Of a stretch of 64,000 nt of DNA, positions 7,791 to 17,615 are shown piece after piece (within the stretch, counting starts at the first letter, position 1; each line of letters begins with the position of its first letter). The stretch comes from Priestia iocasae (lineage in GTDB: Bacteria > Bacillota > Bacilli > Bacillales > Bacillaceae_H). A program made the position numbers and the translations under genes. The DNA is taken from the NCBI RefSeq assembly GCF_016909075.1, contig NZ_JAFBFC010000008.1:62001-126000 (forward strand), read 5' to 3'. Below the pieces are notes generated by a model that did no database searches, was not told the origin of the DNA, and worked only from the letters and a program-made list of their open reading frames with translations.

Positions 7791-8673
7791 CTATGTTGTT
7801 ATTTAGATGCTGATTGAACCATTGATCAATTTCAGCATTGTATTGTGTAAAATACGCTCGAATTGGATGATCGGCTCCTTTATATAAAATGTATCTATGT
7901 TCTTTTTCGTTCTTTTCAAGGTGTTTAACAAGCTTTTCTGCTTGTGTATGATGTACTTTTTTATCGTGATCTCCGTGTAAAAGAAGAAGTGGTGAGTTTA
8001 TTTTTTCACTCCAATAAATTACAGAGCGACTTCTATACTTCTCATAGTCATCATTAGGATCGCCAACAAGTTGCTTCAGAACTTCTTTCATTTCAGTTCC
8101 TCGTTGCTCATAAAACTGAAACATATCTGTAATCCCTGATACAACAGCAACGGCATCAAACTCAATATTATTTTTCATCAGTAAGTATGTCATCATGCCA
8201 CCACGCGAATAACCGATTGCTACTTTCTTATCTTGGTTGACGTAAGGGAGCTCTTCGGCCCACTGAATGAGGTTCATTACATCGTGAATATCATCTCCAC
8301 CGTATGTTTCCGTCCCTTCACTCCCCCCATTACCACGGTATTGAGAAGCAATTACCACATATCCCTTCGCTGCCCATGATGATAAGTAGTGTAACGTTTT
8401 TTTGTTAATCGCTCCGTGATCTCGATTCCCACCTCGGTTGTACACTAAAAGCGGTAGCTGCTTATGTTGAATGTTTTTGGGTTGTAATAGAAATCCTTTT
8501 ATTTGCAAGCCATCACTTGGGTACGTTAATTCATATACATCTACTTCACTTGCATAAGGAGACATAAGATACATCTTCTTTTTATAATCATCATGACTCT
8601 CTGCATGATTTAAAAAAACGGTTAAAGAAAATCCAATAATTGCAAGCAATACAATGATGCTCCACCTTTTCAA
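7768..8673 (-). CDS. Membrane-anchored alpha/beta hydrolase (S9 peptidase-like)
   Basis: The 301-residue protein has an N-terminal membrane segment (about residues 5-21) and an alpha/beta hydrolase domain resembling the prolyl oligopeptidase S9 group. It shows the nucleophile elbow GYSRGG and a C-terminal GDHDKKVH (acid) and GADHPIR (histidine). It is probably anchored with the enzyme outside the cell; the substrate is unknown. I chose the TTG at 8673 because GAGGAGAG lies seven bases upstream. The ATG ten codons earlier has no good ribosome site. Confidence 0.8.
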   Translation of the reverse strand: MKRWSIIVLLAIIGFSLTVFLNHAESHDDYKKKMYLMSPYASEVDVYELTYPSDGLQIKGFLLQPKNIQHKQLPLLVYNRGGNRDHGAINKKTLHYLSSWAAKGYVVIASQYRGNGGSEGTETYGGDDIHDVMNLIQWAEELPYVNQDKKVAIGYSRGGMMTYLLMKNNIEFDAVAVVSGITDMFQFYEQRGTEMKEVLKQLVGDPNDDYEKYRSRSVIYWSEKINSPLLLLHGDHDKKVHHTQAEKLVKHLEKNEKEHRYILYKGADHPIRAYFTQYNAEIDQWFNQHLNNNIEKTDHPS

Positions 8674-8848
8674 CGTTAATCTCTCCTCAATTGTGTCTAT
8701 CATTAGGATGAATAGTTGCTTGTGAATTTACCCTTCGAATTATTGGATGGATAGGATAATCGTTACAGCAGACGCTCGATCCTGTCTTCCTATCTTAAGG
8801 TTGTTTGTCTTCCTTGACTAGATAGACTTTAGAACGATTTATGAGTGT

Positions 8849-8893
8849 AAAAAAACTTCTGCACACAAGCGAGCTTGTATACAGAAGTTTTCT
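8849..8893 (-). terminator. Terminator after the NhaC antiporter gene
   Basis: On the minus strand AAAACTTCTG pairs with CAGAAGTTTT, with an inner ACAAGC/GCTTGT stem, and seven T follow. Confidence 0.85.
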
Positions 8894-10275
8894 TAACGAT
8901 TGAGTGACTCTTCTTTTGAAATCCCAATACCTGTATATCCTAAAATAACAGATATAAGAGGGCAAAGTAATAAAAAGAAGGCATATGGCAAATAATCAAT
9001 GACAGGAACACCTAATGTTTGTGCAATAAACGCACCACTTACTCCCCATGGAATGAGTGGATTCACAAGCGTCCCTGCATCCTCTAACGTACGCGACAAA
9101 TTTTTCGGTGCTAGTTGCCACTTTTCATATAAAGGTTTAAATGTTTGACCAGGTAATAAAATGGACAGATATTGTTCTCCTGTAATCACGTTCACACCAA
9201 TGGACGATAGAACAGTGGATAAAACCACGTCTCCGCTTCGACGGATATTAGAAGCTAAGCCTTCTAATATTGATTTTACAATACCAAGTTCTCTCATTAA
9301 TCCACCTAAAGCAAGGGCAATCATGACAAGTGAAATAGACCACATCATCGACTGCAATCCTCCACGGTTTACAATGGTATCGACAATTTGATTTCCGGAT
9401 TCAACCTTTAAACCTCCTTGTAGAATAGTAAACAATTGTGGAAGTGATTGTTGCTGAAGAAGTAAAGCAGTGACAAGACCACTTAAAATCCCAACAATTA
9501 ACGTAGGAATGACGTCCACTCGTCTAACAGATAAAATAAGCACAAGTAATGGTGACACAAGCGCCCATAAACTAATGGTAAATTGCTCACTTAACACACT
9601 TTTCACAGCCACAATGTCATCATATTGAAACGCGGAATAATCAGTACGAATACCAATAACAAAGAAAATAATAGCTGTAATGAGTAAGCTTGGTAGTGTT
9701 GTCCACAACATATGGCGGATGTGCTCAAATAATTTTACGCCTACGATTCCAGATGCAAAGTTTGTTGTATCAGATAGAGGGGACATTTTATCTCCAAACG
9801 CTGCTCCAGATACAATTGCTCCCGCTGCTAAGCCTGGGTGTACCCCAACAGCCGTACCAATTCCAATTAACGCAACCCCAACCGTACTAACCGTTGTAAA
9901 TGTACTACCTGTAAATGTAGAAACAATGACAGTAATCAATAACGCACTAATTAAAAAGTACGAAGGCGATACCCAATTAAAACCGTAAGAAAGAATGGTT
10001 GGAATCGTTCCACTGGCCATCCAAATGGCAATTAATAGTCCAATTAAGCCTAATATAAGAATTGGTTTAATTCCTAGCTTAATGCCATCTATAATACCAT
10101 TTTCAAGCTCTGCCCATTTATATTTTAACGCTGCACCAATGAGACTTAGTAACACAACACTCATTAATAATGGTATATGCGGCTCTACTTTCAAAATAAA
10201 TAAGCTAACAAAAATAAAGGCTAAAATAAGAACAATGATGCTTAATGATTGCAAAAACGATAGCTGCTTTTTCAT
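8893..10275 (-). CDS. Na+/H+ antiporter, NhaC family
   Basis: The 460-residue protein is almost entirely membrane-embedded, with about eleven segments. It has the NhaC-type motifs VSTFTGSTFTTVSTVG and SGAAFGDKMSPLSDTTN, the latter holding conserved polar residues of the ion path. NhaC proteins exchange sodium for protons, sometimes coupled to organic acids such as malate/lactate exchange, so the exact substrate is uncertain. The C-terminal half repeats the pattern (EDAGTLVNPLIPWG). The gene stands alone with its own terminator. Confidence 0.9.
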   Translation of the reverse strand: MKKQLSFLQSLSIIVLILAFIFVSLFILKVEPHIPLLMSVVLLSLIGAALKYKWAELENGIIDGIKLGIKPILILGLIGLLIAIWMASGTIPTILSYGFNWVSPSYFLISALLITVIVSTFTGSTFTTVSTVGVALIGIGTAVGVHPGLAAGAIVSGAAFGDKMSPLSDTTNFASGIVGVKLFEHIRHMLWTTLPSLLITAIIFFVIGIRTDYSAFQYDDIVAVKSVLSEQFTISLWALVSPLLVLILSVRRVDVIPTLIVGILSGLVTALLLQQQSLPQLFTILQGGLKVESGNQIVDTIVNRGGLQSMMWSISLVMIALALGGLMRELGIVKSILEGLASNIRRSGDVVLSTVLSSIGVNVITGEQYLSILLPGQTFKPLYEKWQLAPKNLSRTLEDAGTLVNPLIPWGVSGAFIAQTLGVPVIDYLPYAFFLLLCPLISVILGYTGIGISKEESLNR

Positions 10276-10415
10276 AGTTTGTTTATCTCCTCTTTAACTT
10301 TCACACTTAAACGCTTTTATGCTTTTATGCAGTTAAGTGCCAAACATAGTTGAAGTATAATCTCCCCTCTATTGTTTGTCAATTGGTTACTATATCATTC
10401 TAACTAAAAAGAAAG

Positions 10416-10446
10416 AAAAGGAACCCAAAAACGAATCAGGTTCCCT
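10416..10446 (-). terminator. Terminator after the LprI-like lipoprotein gene
   Basis: On the minus strand GGAACC and GGTTCC pair around a 13-base loop and a T-rich tail follows. Confidence 0.65.
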
Positions 10447-10458
10447 TACACCTCACCA

Positions 10459-11079
10459 TCATTTGGAATATTTCTCAATTAATTCATAACAACGCTGCTT
10501 TGTTAATTCAGCTAAACTCTTCGTTAATTCGTATCCGTAAGAAGTGGTATTCAAAAATGGACGGGCGTTTTCTTCGGCGGTTTGATCTCTCGTGGAAATC
10601 CATTCTCTTTGTTGAATTAATAATGCATCTTTCTCTTCAGATGAAAGGTGACTTCTCAGATCTTGATAGACATCATTTAACAAGTTATCCCACCTGTTCA
10701 GCTTCTGCTCCTCAGCAAAGGCCATTTCATTGCTGTTTTCATTCTTATATAAATAATCAAACTCTGACATACTTTGCTCTACTTCTGTAAATTTTTCTTG
10801 ATAATACGTTTGCCTCTCTTTCAGCAATTGTTGGTTAGTTATCTTTTCTTCTGACGTTTCCTCTACATGTGTCGCGTTGTCAGTTTCTCCTTCAACCTCT
10901 CTCATTGTATCAGTTGAACTTCCTGGTTGGTCTTCTGATATTGAGTCAGTTGAACTTTCGTTTCTATCCTCAGGCGCTGAATTAGTGAATGTTTCTTTTT
11001 CTCCTTCTTTTACGTTTCCACACCCAGCAACCATGACTACTAAAAGAGAAATAGCTATCAACAATACGTTTTTTTTCAT
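10459..11079 (-). CDS. Lipoprotein with LprI-type domain
   Basis: The 206-residue protein has a lipoprotein signal peptide with lipobox VAGC (Cys20). A low-complexity Ser/Thr/Glu linker follows (about 25-85), then a C-terminal helical domain. The pattern QREWISTRDQTAEENA and the final LTKQRCYEL resemble the lysozyme-inhibitor LprI (DUF1311) family. It is probably anchored on the outer face of the membrane. Inhibition of lysozyme is a family-level inference only. The gene stands alone with its own terminator. Confidence 0.78.
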   Translation of the reverse strand: MKKNVLLIAISLLVVMVAGCGNVKEGEKETFTNSAPEDRNESSTDSISEDQPGSSTDTMREVEGETDNATHVEETSEEKITNQQLLKERQTYYQEKFTEVEQSMSEFDYLYKNENSNEMAFAEEQKLNRWDNLLNDVYQDLRSHLSSEEKDALLIQQREWISTRDQTAEENARPFLNTTSYGYELTKSLAELTKQRCYELIEKYSK

Positions 11080-11297
11080 TTTGTTACTCCTTATGTAAAC
11101 TAAGAACTTCTTTTAAGACAAGTTAAACATCTCTACGGTTCAATTTTTAACGGTTATGTACCAATGCTTCTTTATGACGACTAACTACCATTATTATATT
11201 AGCGAAGAAGTGTTGTTATATCAATGTTTGATATCGTGCTCATATGTTACGGTTAAAAGCCTCAATGTTCTTTCACAAAAAAGAGCAATCAAAATAG

Positions 11298-11326
11298 TTG
11301 AAAGTCAAAAAAGGTCAAAGTATAAT
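11298..11326 (+). promoter_or_regulatory. Sigma-A promoter of clpE
   Basis: TTGAAA at 11298 and TATAAT at 11321 are separated by exactly 17 bases. The spacer is filled by the first CtsR operator, so repression by promoter occlusion is expected. Confidence 0.85.
11303..11319 (+). promoter_or_regulatory. CtsR operator 1
   Basis: AGTCAAA-AAA-GGTCAAA matches the CtsR heptad direct repeat (consensus A/GGTCAAA-NAN-A/GGTCAAA). It lies between the -35 and -10 boxes. Confidence 0.88.
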
Positions 11327-11337
11327 AAAGTCACATT

Positions 11338-11354
11338 AGTCAAAGATAGTCAAA
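11338..11354 (+). promoter_or_regulatory. CtsR operator 2
   Basis: AGTCAAA-GAT-AGTCAAA is a second heptad repeat, 35 bases after the first, beginning near the expected transcription start. A further half site in inverted orientation follows at about 11360-11371. Confidence 0.85.
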
Positions 11355-11395
11355 GTCAATCTTTGACTAAAGAATCATTTTAGGAGGTAGAAGAA

Positions 11396-13519
11396 ATGAT
11401 TTGTCAAAACTGTAACCAACACAACGCAACGATTCATTTAAATATGCATGTAAATAATGAAAAGAAACAATATCGTTTATGTCATAAATGCTACCAAGAA
11501 ATTGTGAACCAACATAAAATCCCGTCTAACTTTGGAGGTGGATTCATGAATATTGATGAGTTTTTCCATCAGCTTGCAAATGAACAGCAACATTCGAACA
11601 AGCAAGCAGCCCCTTCTCAGTCAAACGGTAGAGGCGGATTATTAGATGAGTTTGGTCGAAACTTAACGCACATCGCAAAAGCAGGCCTGATCGATCCCGT
11701 TATTGGGCGTGATGATGAGATTGAACGAGTGATTGAAATCTTAAACCGCCGTAATAAAAACAACCCGGTTTTAATTGGTGAACCAGGGGTTGGGAAAACG
11801 GCGATTGCTGAGGGCTTAGCGTTAAAAATTTCAGAAGGACATGTTCCATCTAAATTATTAAACAAAGATGTATATTTACTAGATGTGGCATCTCTTGTTG
11901 CAAACACAGGTATTCGCGGTCAATTTGAAGAGCGTATGAAGCAGCTCATCGCAGAGCTACAACAACGTAAAAATGTCATTTTATTTATTGACGAAATTCA
12001 TTTACTTGTTGGTGCAGGATCAGCTGAAGGCTCAATGGATGCCGGAAACATTTTAAAACCAGCACTTGCTCGTGGTGAATTACAACTTGTAGGAGCAACG
12101 ACGCTAAAAGAGTATCGTGCAATTGAGAAAGATGCAGCGCTAGAGCGTCGCTTCCAACCTGTTATGGTTCAAGAGCCAACAGTAGAAGAAGCAATTGAAA
12201 TCTTAAAAGGAATTCAAGCAAAATATGAAGCATACCATCATGTAACGTTTACAGATGAAGCGATTAAAGCGTGCGTTACTTTATCACACCGCTACATTCA
12301 AGACCGCTTCTTACCAGATAAGGCCATCGACTTATTAGATGAAGCAGGGTCTAAAATGAATTTACAAGCTGGCGTCACCAATAAAGATGAGGTGGAAGCT
12401 CGCTTGAAAGAAATTTCAGTTCAAAAAGAAGAAGCATTAAAAGAAGAAAATTATGAAATGGCGGCTAAGCTTCGTGATGAAGAAATGAAGCTTGAGAAGC
12501 AATTAAATGATGAGGCAAAACATGAAGCAGCGGTAGATGTTGAACACATTGAACGAATTATCGAGAAGAAAACAGGCATTCCTGTTGGAAAGCTTCAAGC
12601 AAATGAAACAACAAAAATGAAGCATCTTGCTGATCGCTTACAAGAAAAAGTCATTGGTCAACAAGAAGCCGTTCAAAAAGTTGCAAAAGCCGTTCGCCGT
12701 TCTCGCGCTGGCTTAAAAGCAAAGCATCGACCAATTGGTTCCTTCTTATTTGTTGGACCTACAGGTGTTGGTAAAACAGAGTTAACAAAAACATTAGCAG
12801 AAGAGTTATTTGGCTCAAAAGATGCGATGATTCGTCTTGATATGAGTGAATATATGGAGAAGCACGCTGTATCTAAATTAATTGGTTCACCTCCTGGCTA
12901 TGTTGGTCATGAAGAAGCGGGTCAACTAACAGAAAAGGTACGTCGTAATCCGTATTCAATTATCTTATTAGATGAAATTGAAAAAGCACATCCAGACGTA
13001 CAGCACATGTTTCTGCAAATTTTAGAAGATGGCCGTTTAACAGATAGTCAAGGTCGTACGGTCAGCTTTAAAGATACAGTCATCATTATGACAAGTAACG
13101 CTGGAGTTGGTGAAAAGAAAATAACGGTTGGCTTTGAAGCAAACAACGATGCACTAAAACAAGCGTCTATTCTTGATTCATTATCATCTTACTTCAAGCC
13201 GGAATTTCTGAACCGTTTTGATGCGATTATTGAATTCAATCACCTTGACAAGCAGGACCTTGTGAAGATTGTTGATTTATTACTCGTTGACTTACAAGAA
13301 ACACTTTCTGAACAACAGGTTTCACTTGTTGTATCAGATGAAGCAAAAGAAAAGCTTGCCGAACTTGGCTACCATCCTGCTTTTGGAGCGCGACCGTTAC
13401 GCCGCGTTATCCAAGAGCAACTAGAAGACCGTATAACAGACCTACTTCTTGAAGAAGAAACAACACCGTCTACTCTTCATGTTAAAGTAGAAAATAACCA
13501 TATTATTGTTCATCCATAA
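11396..13519 (+). CDS. clpE: ATP-dependent Clp protease ATP-binding subunit ClpE
   Basis: ClpE is a class I HSP100 unfoldase that feeds proteins to ClpP and helps disaggregate proteins after heat stress. The 707-residue protein has the ClpE-specific N-terminal zinc finger (Cys3, Cys6, Cys29, Cys32), an AAA domain with GEPGVGKT near residue 130, a UVR coiled coil near 340-370, and a second AAA domain with GPTGVGKT near 455. AGGAGG precedes the ATG. Two CtsR operators over the promoter explain its heat control. Confidence 0.97.
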   Translation: MICQNCNQHNATIHLNMHVNNEKKQYRLCHKCYQEIVNQHKIPSNFGGGFMNIDEFFHQLANEQQHSNKQAAPSQSNGRGGLLDEFGRNLTHIAKAGLIDPVIGRDDEIERVIEILNRRNKNNPVLIGEPGVGKTAIAEGLALKISEGHVPSKLLNKDVYLLDVASLVANTGIRGQFEERMKQLIAELQQRKNVILFIDEIHLLVGAGSAEGSMDAGNILKPALARGELQLVGATTLKEYRAIEKDAALERRFQPVMVQEPTVEEAIEILKGIQAKYEAYHHVTFTDEAIKACVTLSHRYIQDRFLPDKAIDLLDEAGSKMNLQAGVTNKDEVEARLKEISVQKEEALKEENYEMAAKLRDEEMKLEKQLNDEAKHEAAVDVEHIERIIEKKTGIPVGKLQANETTKMKHLADRLQEKVIGQQEAVQKVAKAVRRSRAGLKAKHRPIGSFLFVGPTGVGKTELTKTLAEELFGSKDAMIRLDMSEYMEKHAVSKLIGSPPGYVGHEEAGQLTEKVRRNPYSIILLDEIEKAHPDVQHMFLQILEDGRLTDSQGRTVSFKDTVIIMTSNAGVGEKKITVGFEANNDALKQASILDSLSSYFKPEFLNRFDAIIEFNHLDKQDLVKIVDLLLVDLQETLSEQQVSLVVSDEAKEKLAELGYHPAFGARPLRRVIQEQLEDRITDLLLEEETTPSTLHVKVENNHIIVHP

Positions 13520-13552
13520 AAACAAGGCGCTGTGATAGCGCCTTGTTTTTTT
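13519..13552 (+). terminator. Terminator after clpE
   Basis: AACAAGGCGCT pairs with AGCGCCTTGTT around a short loop and a T run follows directly after the clpE stop codon. Confidence 0.88.
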
Positions 13553-13559
13553 ACAGATA

Positions 13560-13595
13560 CAAAAAAGAAGAGGCTCACTCACCTCTTCTTTTTTC
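13560..13595. terminator. Terminator of the small lipoprotein gene
   Basis: AAAGAAGAGG pairs with CCTCTTCTTT with A/T runs on both sides. It lies just past the stop codon of the minus-strand lipoprotein gene and converges with the clpE terminator. Confidence 0.8.
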
Positions 13596-13598
13596 CAT

Positions 13599-13757
13599 TT
13601 ATTCAGTTGTCTCTTCTTCCTTTTCTTCCGTTTCCATTTCTTCTTGTTGCTCAGTTTCTGGTGTTTCTTCTTGATCTTCTGTTTGACCGCTGCAAGCTGT
13701 TACTAACATGACTGCTAAAAGTGATCCAAATAGTTTAACTAATAGACTTTTGTTCAT
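13599..13757 (-). CDS. Small acidic lipoprotein, 52 aa
   Basis: The product has a lipoprotein signal peptide (lipobox VTAC, Cys22) followed by only about 30 residues, nearly all Glu, Gln and Thr. It should be a short acidic tail anchored outside the membrane. I chose the ATG at 13757 because the signal peptide then begins properly (MNKSLL) and GGGAG lies upstream. The mature part has no known fold or function. It is convergent with clpE. Confidence 0.68.
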   Translation of the reverse strand: MNKSLLVKLFGSLLAVMLVTACSGQTEDQEETPETEQQEEMETEEKEEETTE

Positions 13758-14096
13758 TTTTAACGTTCTCCCTTCAGATCTCATCTGTAAGCCACTATGT
13801 ACCTTGTTTTGTGTGGCTCTGTCCTGATTATATTAAATCCTGTAGGACAAATGCTCATTTTTACAAGATTATCACCAAATATTTACAGGTGTTTTATAAT
13901 GTAATATTTCCTTTTTATTCCCTTTACAAAATTTATAATTAATTTGACCGCTCTCTTCTTTTAGGTTTGTCACAACCTTTAGTAATGAGTCAGCAACGCT
14001 ACTTTTAGAAGCATAAACACATTATGTACTTATTTACGTATGAAGGAAAATAAGGTATAACTTTACATAGAACGTTCAATTTTGGAGTGACACTTT
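13758..14096. other. AT-rich intergenic region before the first kinase
   Basis: This 339-base gap separates divergent genes. It holds the ribosome site of the small lipoprotein gene and the promoter of the kinase gene (listed separately). I see no other conserved element or convincing small gene. Confidence 0.5.
14033..14061 (+). promoter_or_regulatory. Likely sigma-A promoter of the first tandem kinase
   Basis: TTTACG and TATAAC are separated by 17 bases. The start codon lies 36 bases after the -10 box. Confidence 0.55.
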
Positions 14097-15695
14097 ATGT
14101 CAAAAGATCAGTTAATTAAACAGCGAAATTATCTATTATTTTTATCCTTTGTGACCTTATATATAATAGACGTCATTTTTTGCGCAATTGTAGATGACAT
14201 CACTGAAATTACAATGCTCCCTCTCGGACTTGGTTTGCTTATCTTTTCAGGATTGTTCATACGACTAGAATTAGCTTCTCCTCGTGTAATTATGATTCTG
14301 CTAATTGTTAGCTATTATATAGTTGTGTGGTCTTTACTCATTCAATTTCCGTATCTCGTTAATTATATGTTTTTACTATTTGGTATTGTTGTTTGTGCAT
14401 TATACCATGATTACTTATCTCTTTCTGTTTCAAGTACACTAAGCTTTATTTTGTTATTTTATTTTTACTGGCAAGACGGAGATCAAATTTTTTCAGAAGT
14501 ATATAAATCTGACTTTATTTTCTTTCCTTTATTCGCACTTTTTACAACTATTTTTCTATTCGTTTATGCTCGATACACGAATAGACTTTGGGAAGATGTG
14601 TATCAAAATGAACGTACAGTTAAAATGGAGCTTCATTCTACACAAGAGTATCTACAGTCTTTCTTTACTCATAGTAATGATGCCATTACCGTTGTGGACC
14701 TACAAGGAAACGTCATTACAGTAAATGAAGCATTTGAACGAACCTATGGATGGAAAAAGCATGAAGTGATCGGTAAGCCATTTCCTGTTATTTTAGAAGA
14801 ATCAAGAGAATTAGAAACAAAAATTCGTGAGCTTATCTTAAAAGGAGAAAGTGTGATCGGCTATGAGACGCAAGATCGATGCAAAGATGGAAGCATCATT
14901 AACGTAGAAATTACCGTCTCCCCTCTTTATAATGAAGCAAAAGAGGTCGTGGCTATCTCAGAAATTGCTCGTGACATTACTGAACGCAAGCAATTAAATA
15001 ATCGACTTCTCGATGCTGATAAGCTCTCAATTGCCGGAGAGATGGCTGCTGGTGTTGCTCATGAAATTCGAAATCCACTTACATCTATACGAGGTTTTAT
15101 ACAGCTCATTGAAGAGGAACAGAATGCGAATTCCACCTACACAGCCATTATGAAATCAGAGATTACAAGAATTGATGGTATTCTGAATGAGTTTCTGATG
15201 CTAGCAAAACCACATACACATCAATTTAGCTCATGTTCCATTAACCAAATTTTAAGTGATATTATTCTTTTATTTGAAACAGAATGTCACTTACGAAGTG
15301 TGACCATCGACTATGAATGTAACGAAGACGCCTACATTCAATGCGATAGTAACCAATTAAAACAAGTATTTATTAATTTATTTAAAAATGCCATTGAATC
15401 CATGTCAGATGGTGGAAGATTAGCTATTCAAACAAAACTAAGCTCGGAAAAGGATACTGTTACGATTACCATTACCGATACAGGAAGTGGCGTTCCCAAA
15501 GAAATTCTAGCGCACATTCATAAACCATTTTTTACAACTAAGACCCATGGCACAGGATTAGGCTTAATGGTATCTAATAAAATTATTGCTGCGCATGAAG
15601 GAAACCTCGACATTCAAAGTCAACAAGGTAAAGGCACCACTATTTCTATTATGTTTCCAACTGTTAAAAAAGCAGAAGAGCTTATTCACCTATAA
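14097..15695 (+). CDS. Membrane PAS sensor histidine kinase, sporulation-kinase type (tandem copy 1)
   Basis: The 532-residue protein has about five or six membrane segments in residues 10-165, a PAS domain (about 185-305, SNDAITVVDLQGNVITVNEA), a HisKA domain with the phosphorylated His322 in GVAHEIRNPLTS, and a HATPase domain with N-box (FINLFKNAIESM) and G boxes (GTGLGLMVS). The HEIRNPLTS form is typical of the Bacillus KinA-KinE group that phosphorylates Spo0F. No response regulator gene is adjacent, which fits an orphan phosphorelay kinase. GGAG precedes the ATG. The next gene is a paralogue. Confidence 0.88.
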   Translation: MSKDQLIKQRNYLLFLSFVTLYIIDVIFCAIVDDITEITMLPLGLGLLIFSGLFIRLELASPRVIMILLIVSYYIVVWSLLIQFPYLVNYMFLLFGIVVCALYHDYLSLSVSSTLSFILLFYFYWQDGDQIFSEVYKSDFIFFPLFALFTTIFLFVYARYTNRLWEDVYQNERTVKMELHSTQEYLQSFFTHSNDAITVVDLQGNVITVNEAFERTYGWKKHEVIGKPFPVILEESRELETKIRELILKGESVIGYETQDRCKDGSIINVEITVSPLYNEAKEVVAISEIARDITERKQLNNRLLDADKLSIAGEMAAGVAHEIRNPLTSIRGFIQLIEEEQNANSTYTAIMKSEITRIDGILNEFLMLAKPHTHQFSSCSINQILSDIILLFETECHLRSVTIDYECNEDAYIQCDSNQLKQVFINLFKNAIESMSDGGRLAIQTKLSSEKDTVTITITDTGSGVPKEILAHIHKPFFTTKTHGTGLGLMVSNKIIAAHEGNLDIQSQQGKGTTISIMFPTVKKAEELIHL

Positions 15696-15871
15696 CATCC
15701 CTTTCCTCCTCATTCCATTGCATTTGGATGTTGTTGGTAAGGGGTTTTTCATTTCCAAAGAAACCGATGTTCATTTGGCAAAACTTCGCACTCTTTTTAT
15801 CTATTCATAATTATCGCCTTATGATACTATAAAAATTAGAAAACAAGGTAAACATAGGAAAGGTATTTTAT

Positions 15872-17458
15872 ATGGAAAAACACTTTATGACTCATCAACG
15901 AAATATACTTTTATTTAAAACTTTTTGGTGTTTTTACTTCTTTCATACGTTTTCATATAAATTTATCGATTCACAAACAACACCAATCTCCCCTCTTATT
16001 GGCCTAATGATGATGATTGTCCTATCAGCTTGTATTTTTTTTCGAGTGAATGCTTTTATGACAATGTATATCTTTATCGGTTGTTACTACGTGTATATGG
16101 CTTATATCAACCTCATTGAACCCGAAATTGTGAATTACATCTTTCTCTTTTTAGGTATCATTATTAGTTTTATTTATCAAAGCTATCGCCTCATTCTCAC
16201 ATCAACGGTTCTATCTGTTTCATTACTTTGGTATTTGTATGATCGTTCTTTTGATGTGATGAAAGCAGATATTACAAGACAAGATTTAATTTACTTTATT
16301 TTATTTGCGATTTTCACAATGCTTTTAATCTTATATTATACAAAGTTCTCGAAACAATTATGGGATATTGCAACAATCAGAATGAAGGAGCAAGAAACAG
16401 AGCTTCACTCCAGTCAGGAATACTTGCAATCATTTTTCACGTATAGTAATGATGCCATTTCTGTTTTTAGCATGGATGGAAAGATCATTACCGTAAATCC
16501 TGCTTTTGAACGTATTTATGGGTGGAAAAAAGATGAAATTGTTGGACTTGATATACCGTTTATTCCAGAATCACTAAAAAAGGCTGCATTTAAACGATTT
16601 GAACGTGTCAAAAACGGCGAAAGCATTATGAGCTTTGAAACACAGGATATTCGCAAAGACGGTCAACTTATTGATGTACAAATTACGATCTCTCCTATTT
16701 ATAATAAAGATGGGACTGTTATTGCCCTTTCCGAAATTTCACGTGATATGACGGATAAAAAAGCAACGGAAGAATTTTTACGAAGAACAGATAAATTATC
16801 GCTCGCAGGAGAAATGGCTGCTGGAGTTGCACATGAAATTCGAAATCCACTTACATCTTTACAAGGGTTTGTTCAACTTATTGATGAAAAGAGTCCCGAA
16901 CATCATACATATACGTCCATTATGAAATCTGAGATTAAGCGAATTGATGGCATTGTAAATGAGTTTCTAATGCTAGCCAAGCCACAGCCTGTTATCATGA
17001 AGCCTCATCTATTTAAAGAAATTCTAGAAGATGTTATTTTATTATTCGAAACGGAATGTGCGTTAAAAAACGTCATGATTGACGTACGTATGAACATCCG
17101 TCATACAGAGTTAATGTGTGATGCTAATCAACTAAAGCAAGTGTTTATTAACTTGCTTAAAAACGCTATTGAAGCGATGCCAAATGGTGGCTTAATTTCA
17201 GTTTCAGCGTTACACTATGAAAACGAGTTAATCATTAAGATTCAAGATTCAGGTGAAGGAATTCCCCCTCATATTCTTGAACATATTACAAAGCCTTTTT
17301 TCACAACAAAAGAGGAGGGCACAGGACTTGGCCTCTTAATCACAAAAGATATCTTGAAGCAGCATAACGGGTCTATGACCATTCAAAGTAAAGAAAAGCA
17401 AGGAACAACGGTTGAAATTCGTCTTCCATTCCTCCCATCAGCTGTCCTATCGCTTTAA
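15872..17458 (+). CDS. Membrane PAS sensor histidine kinase, sporulation-kinase type (tandem copy 2)
   Basis: This 528-residue protein has the same layout as its upstream neighbour: about six membrane segments (15-165), one PAS domain (about 185-300, SNDAISVFSMDGKIITVNPA), HisKA with His321 (GVAHEIRNPLTS) and a HATPase domain ending in GTGLGLLI. The two proteins are close from the PAS domain to the C terminus, while the membrane parts differ more. This points to a duplication with diverged input. AGGAAAGG lies eight bases before the ATG. A 176-base gap with possible own promoter (TATGAT near 15819) separates it from copy 1. Confidence 0.88.
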   Translation: MEKHFMTHQRNILLFKTFWCFYFFHTFSYKFIDSQTTPISPLIGLMMMIVLSACIFFRVNAFMTMYIFIGCYYVYMAYINLIEPEIVNYIFLFLGIIISFIYQSYRLILTSTVLSVSLLWYLYDRSFDVMKADITRQDLIYFILFAIFTMLLILYYTKFSKQLWDIATIRMKEQETELHSSQEYLQSFFTYSNDAISVFSMDGKIITVNPAFERIYGWKKDEIVGLDIPFIPESLKKAAFKRFERVKNGESIMSFETQDIRKDGQLIDVQITISPIYNKDGTVIALSEISRDMTDKKATEEFLRRTDKLSLAGEMAAGVAHEIRNPLTSLQGFVQLIDEKSPEHHTYTSIMKSEIKRIDGIVNEFLMLAKPQPVIMKPHLFKEILEDVILLFETECALKNVMIDVRMNIRHTELMCDANQLKQVFINLLKNAIEAMPNGGLISVSALHYENELIIKIQDSGEGIPPHILEHITKPFFTTKEEGTGLGLLITKDILKQHNGSMTIQSKEKQGTTVEIRLPFLPSAVLSL

Positions 17459-17473
17459 TACATACGATTGAAC

Positions 17474-17507
17474 AAACCATCAGTCAAAAGACTGATGGTT
17501 TTATTTT
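17474..17507 (+). terminator. Terminator after the second tandem kinase
   Basis: AAACCATCAGTC pairs with GACTGATGGTTT and a T-rich tail follows. Confidence 0.85.
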
Positions 17508-17615
17508 ACAAATTAAGGAGAAAATGTTCATCCTTTCTTCAGATTTCGTTGGTTTGACTTTTTACTATGATAATAGTAAGAAAACAAACCAAAGACGGAA
17601 GGTTGCTGACATTTG

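Noticed and set aside
9680-9988. Plus-strand frame of 102 codons opposite the NhaC gene
   Set aside because: It is the antisense of membrane-protein codons, with no ribosome site or family pattern.
11156-11383. Open frame of 75 codons in front of clpE
   Set aside because: It overlaps the clpE promoter and both CtsR operators, lacks a ribosome site and has no protein-like pattern.
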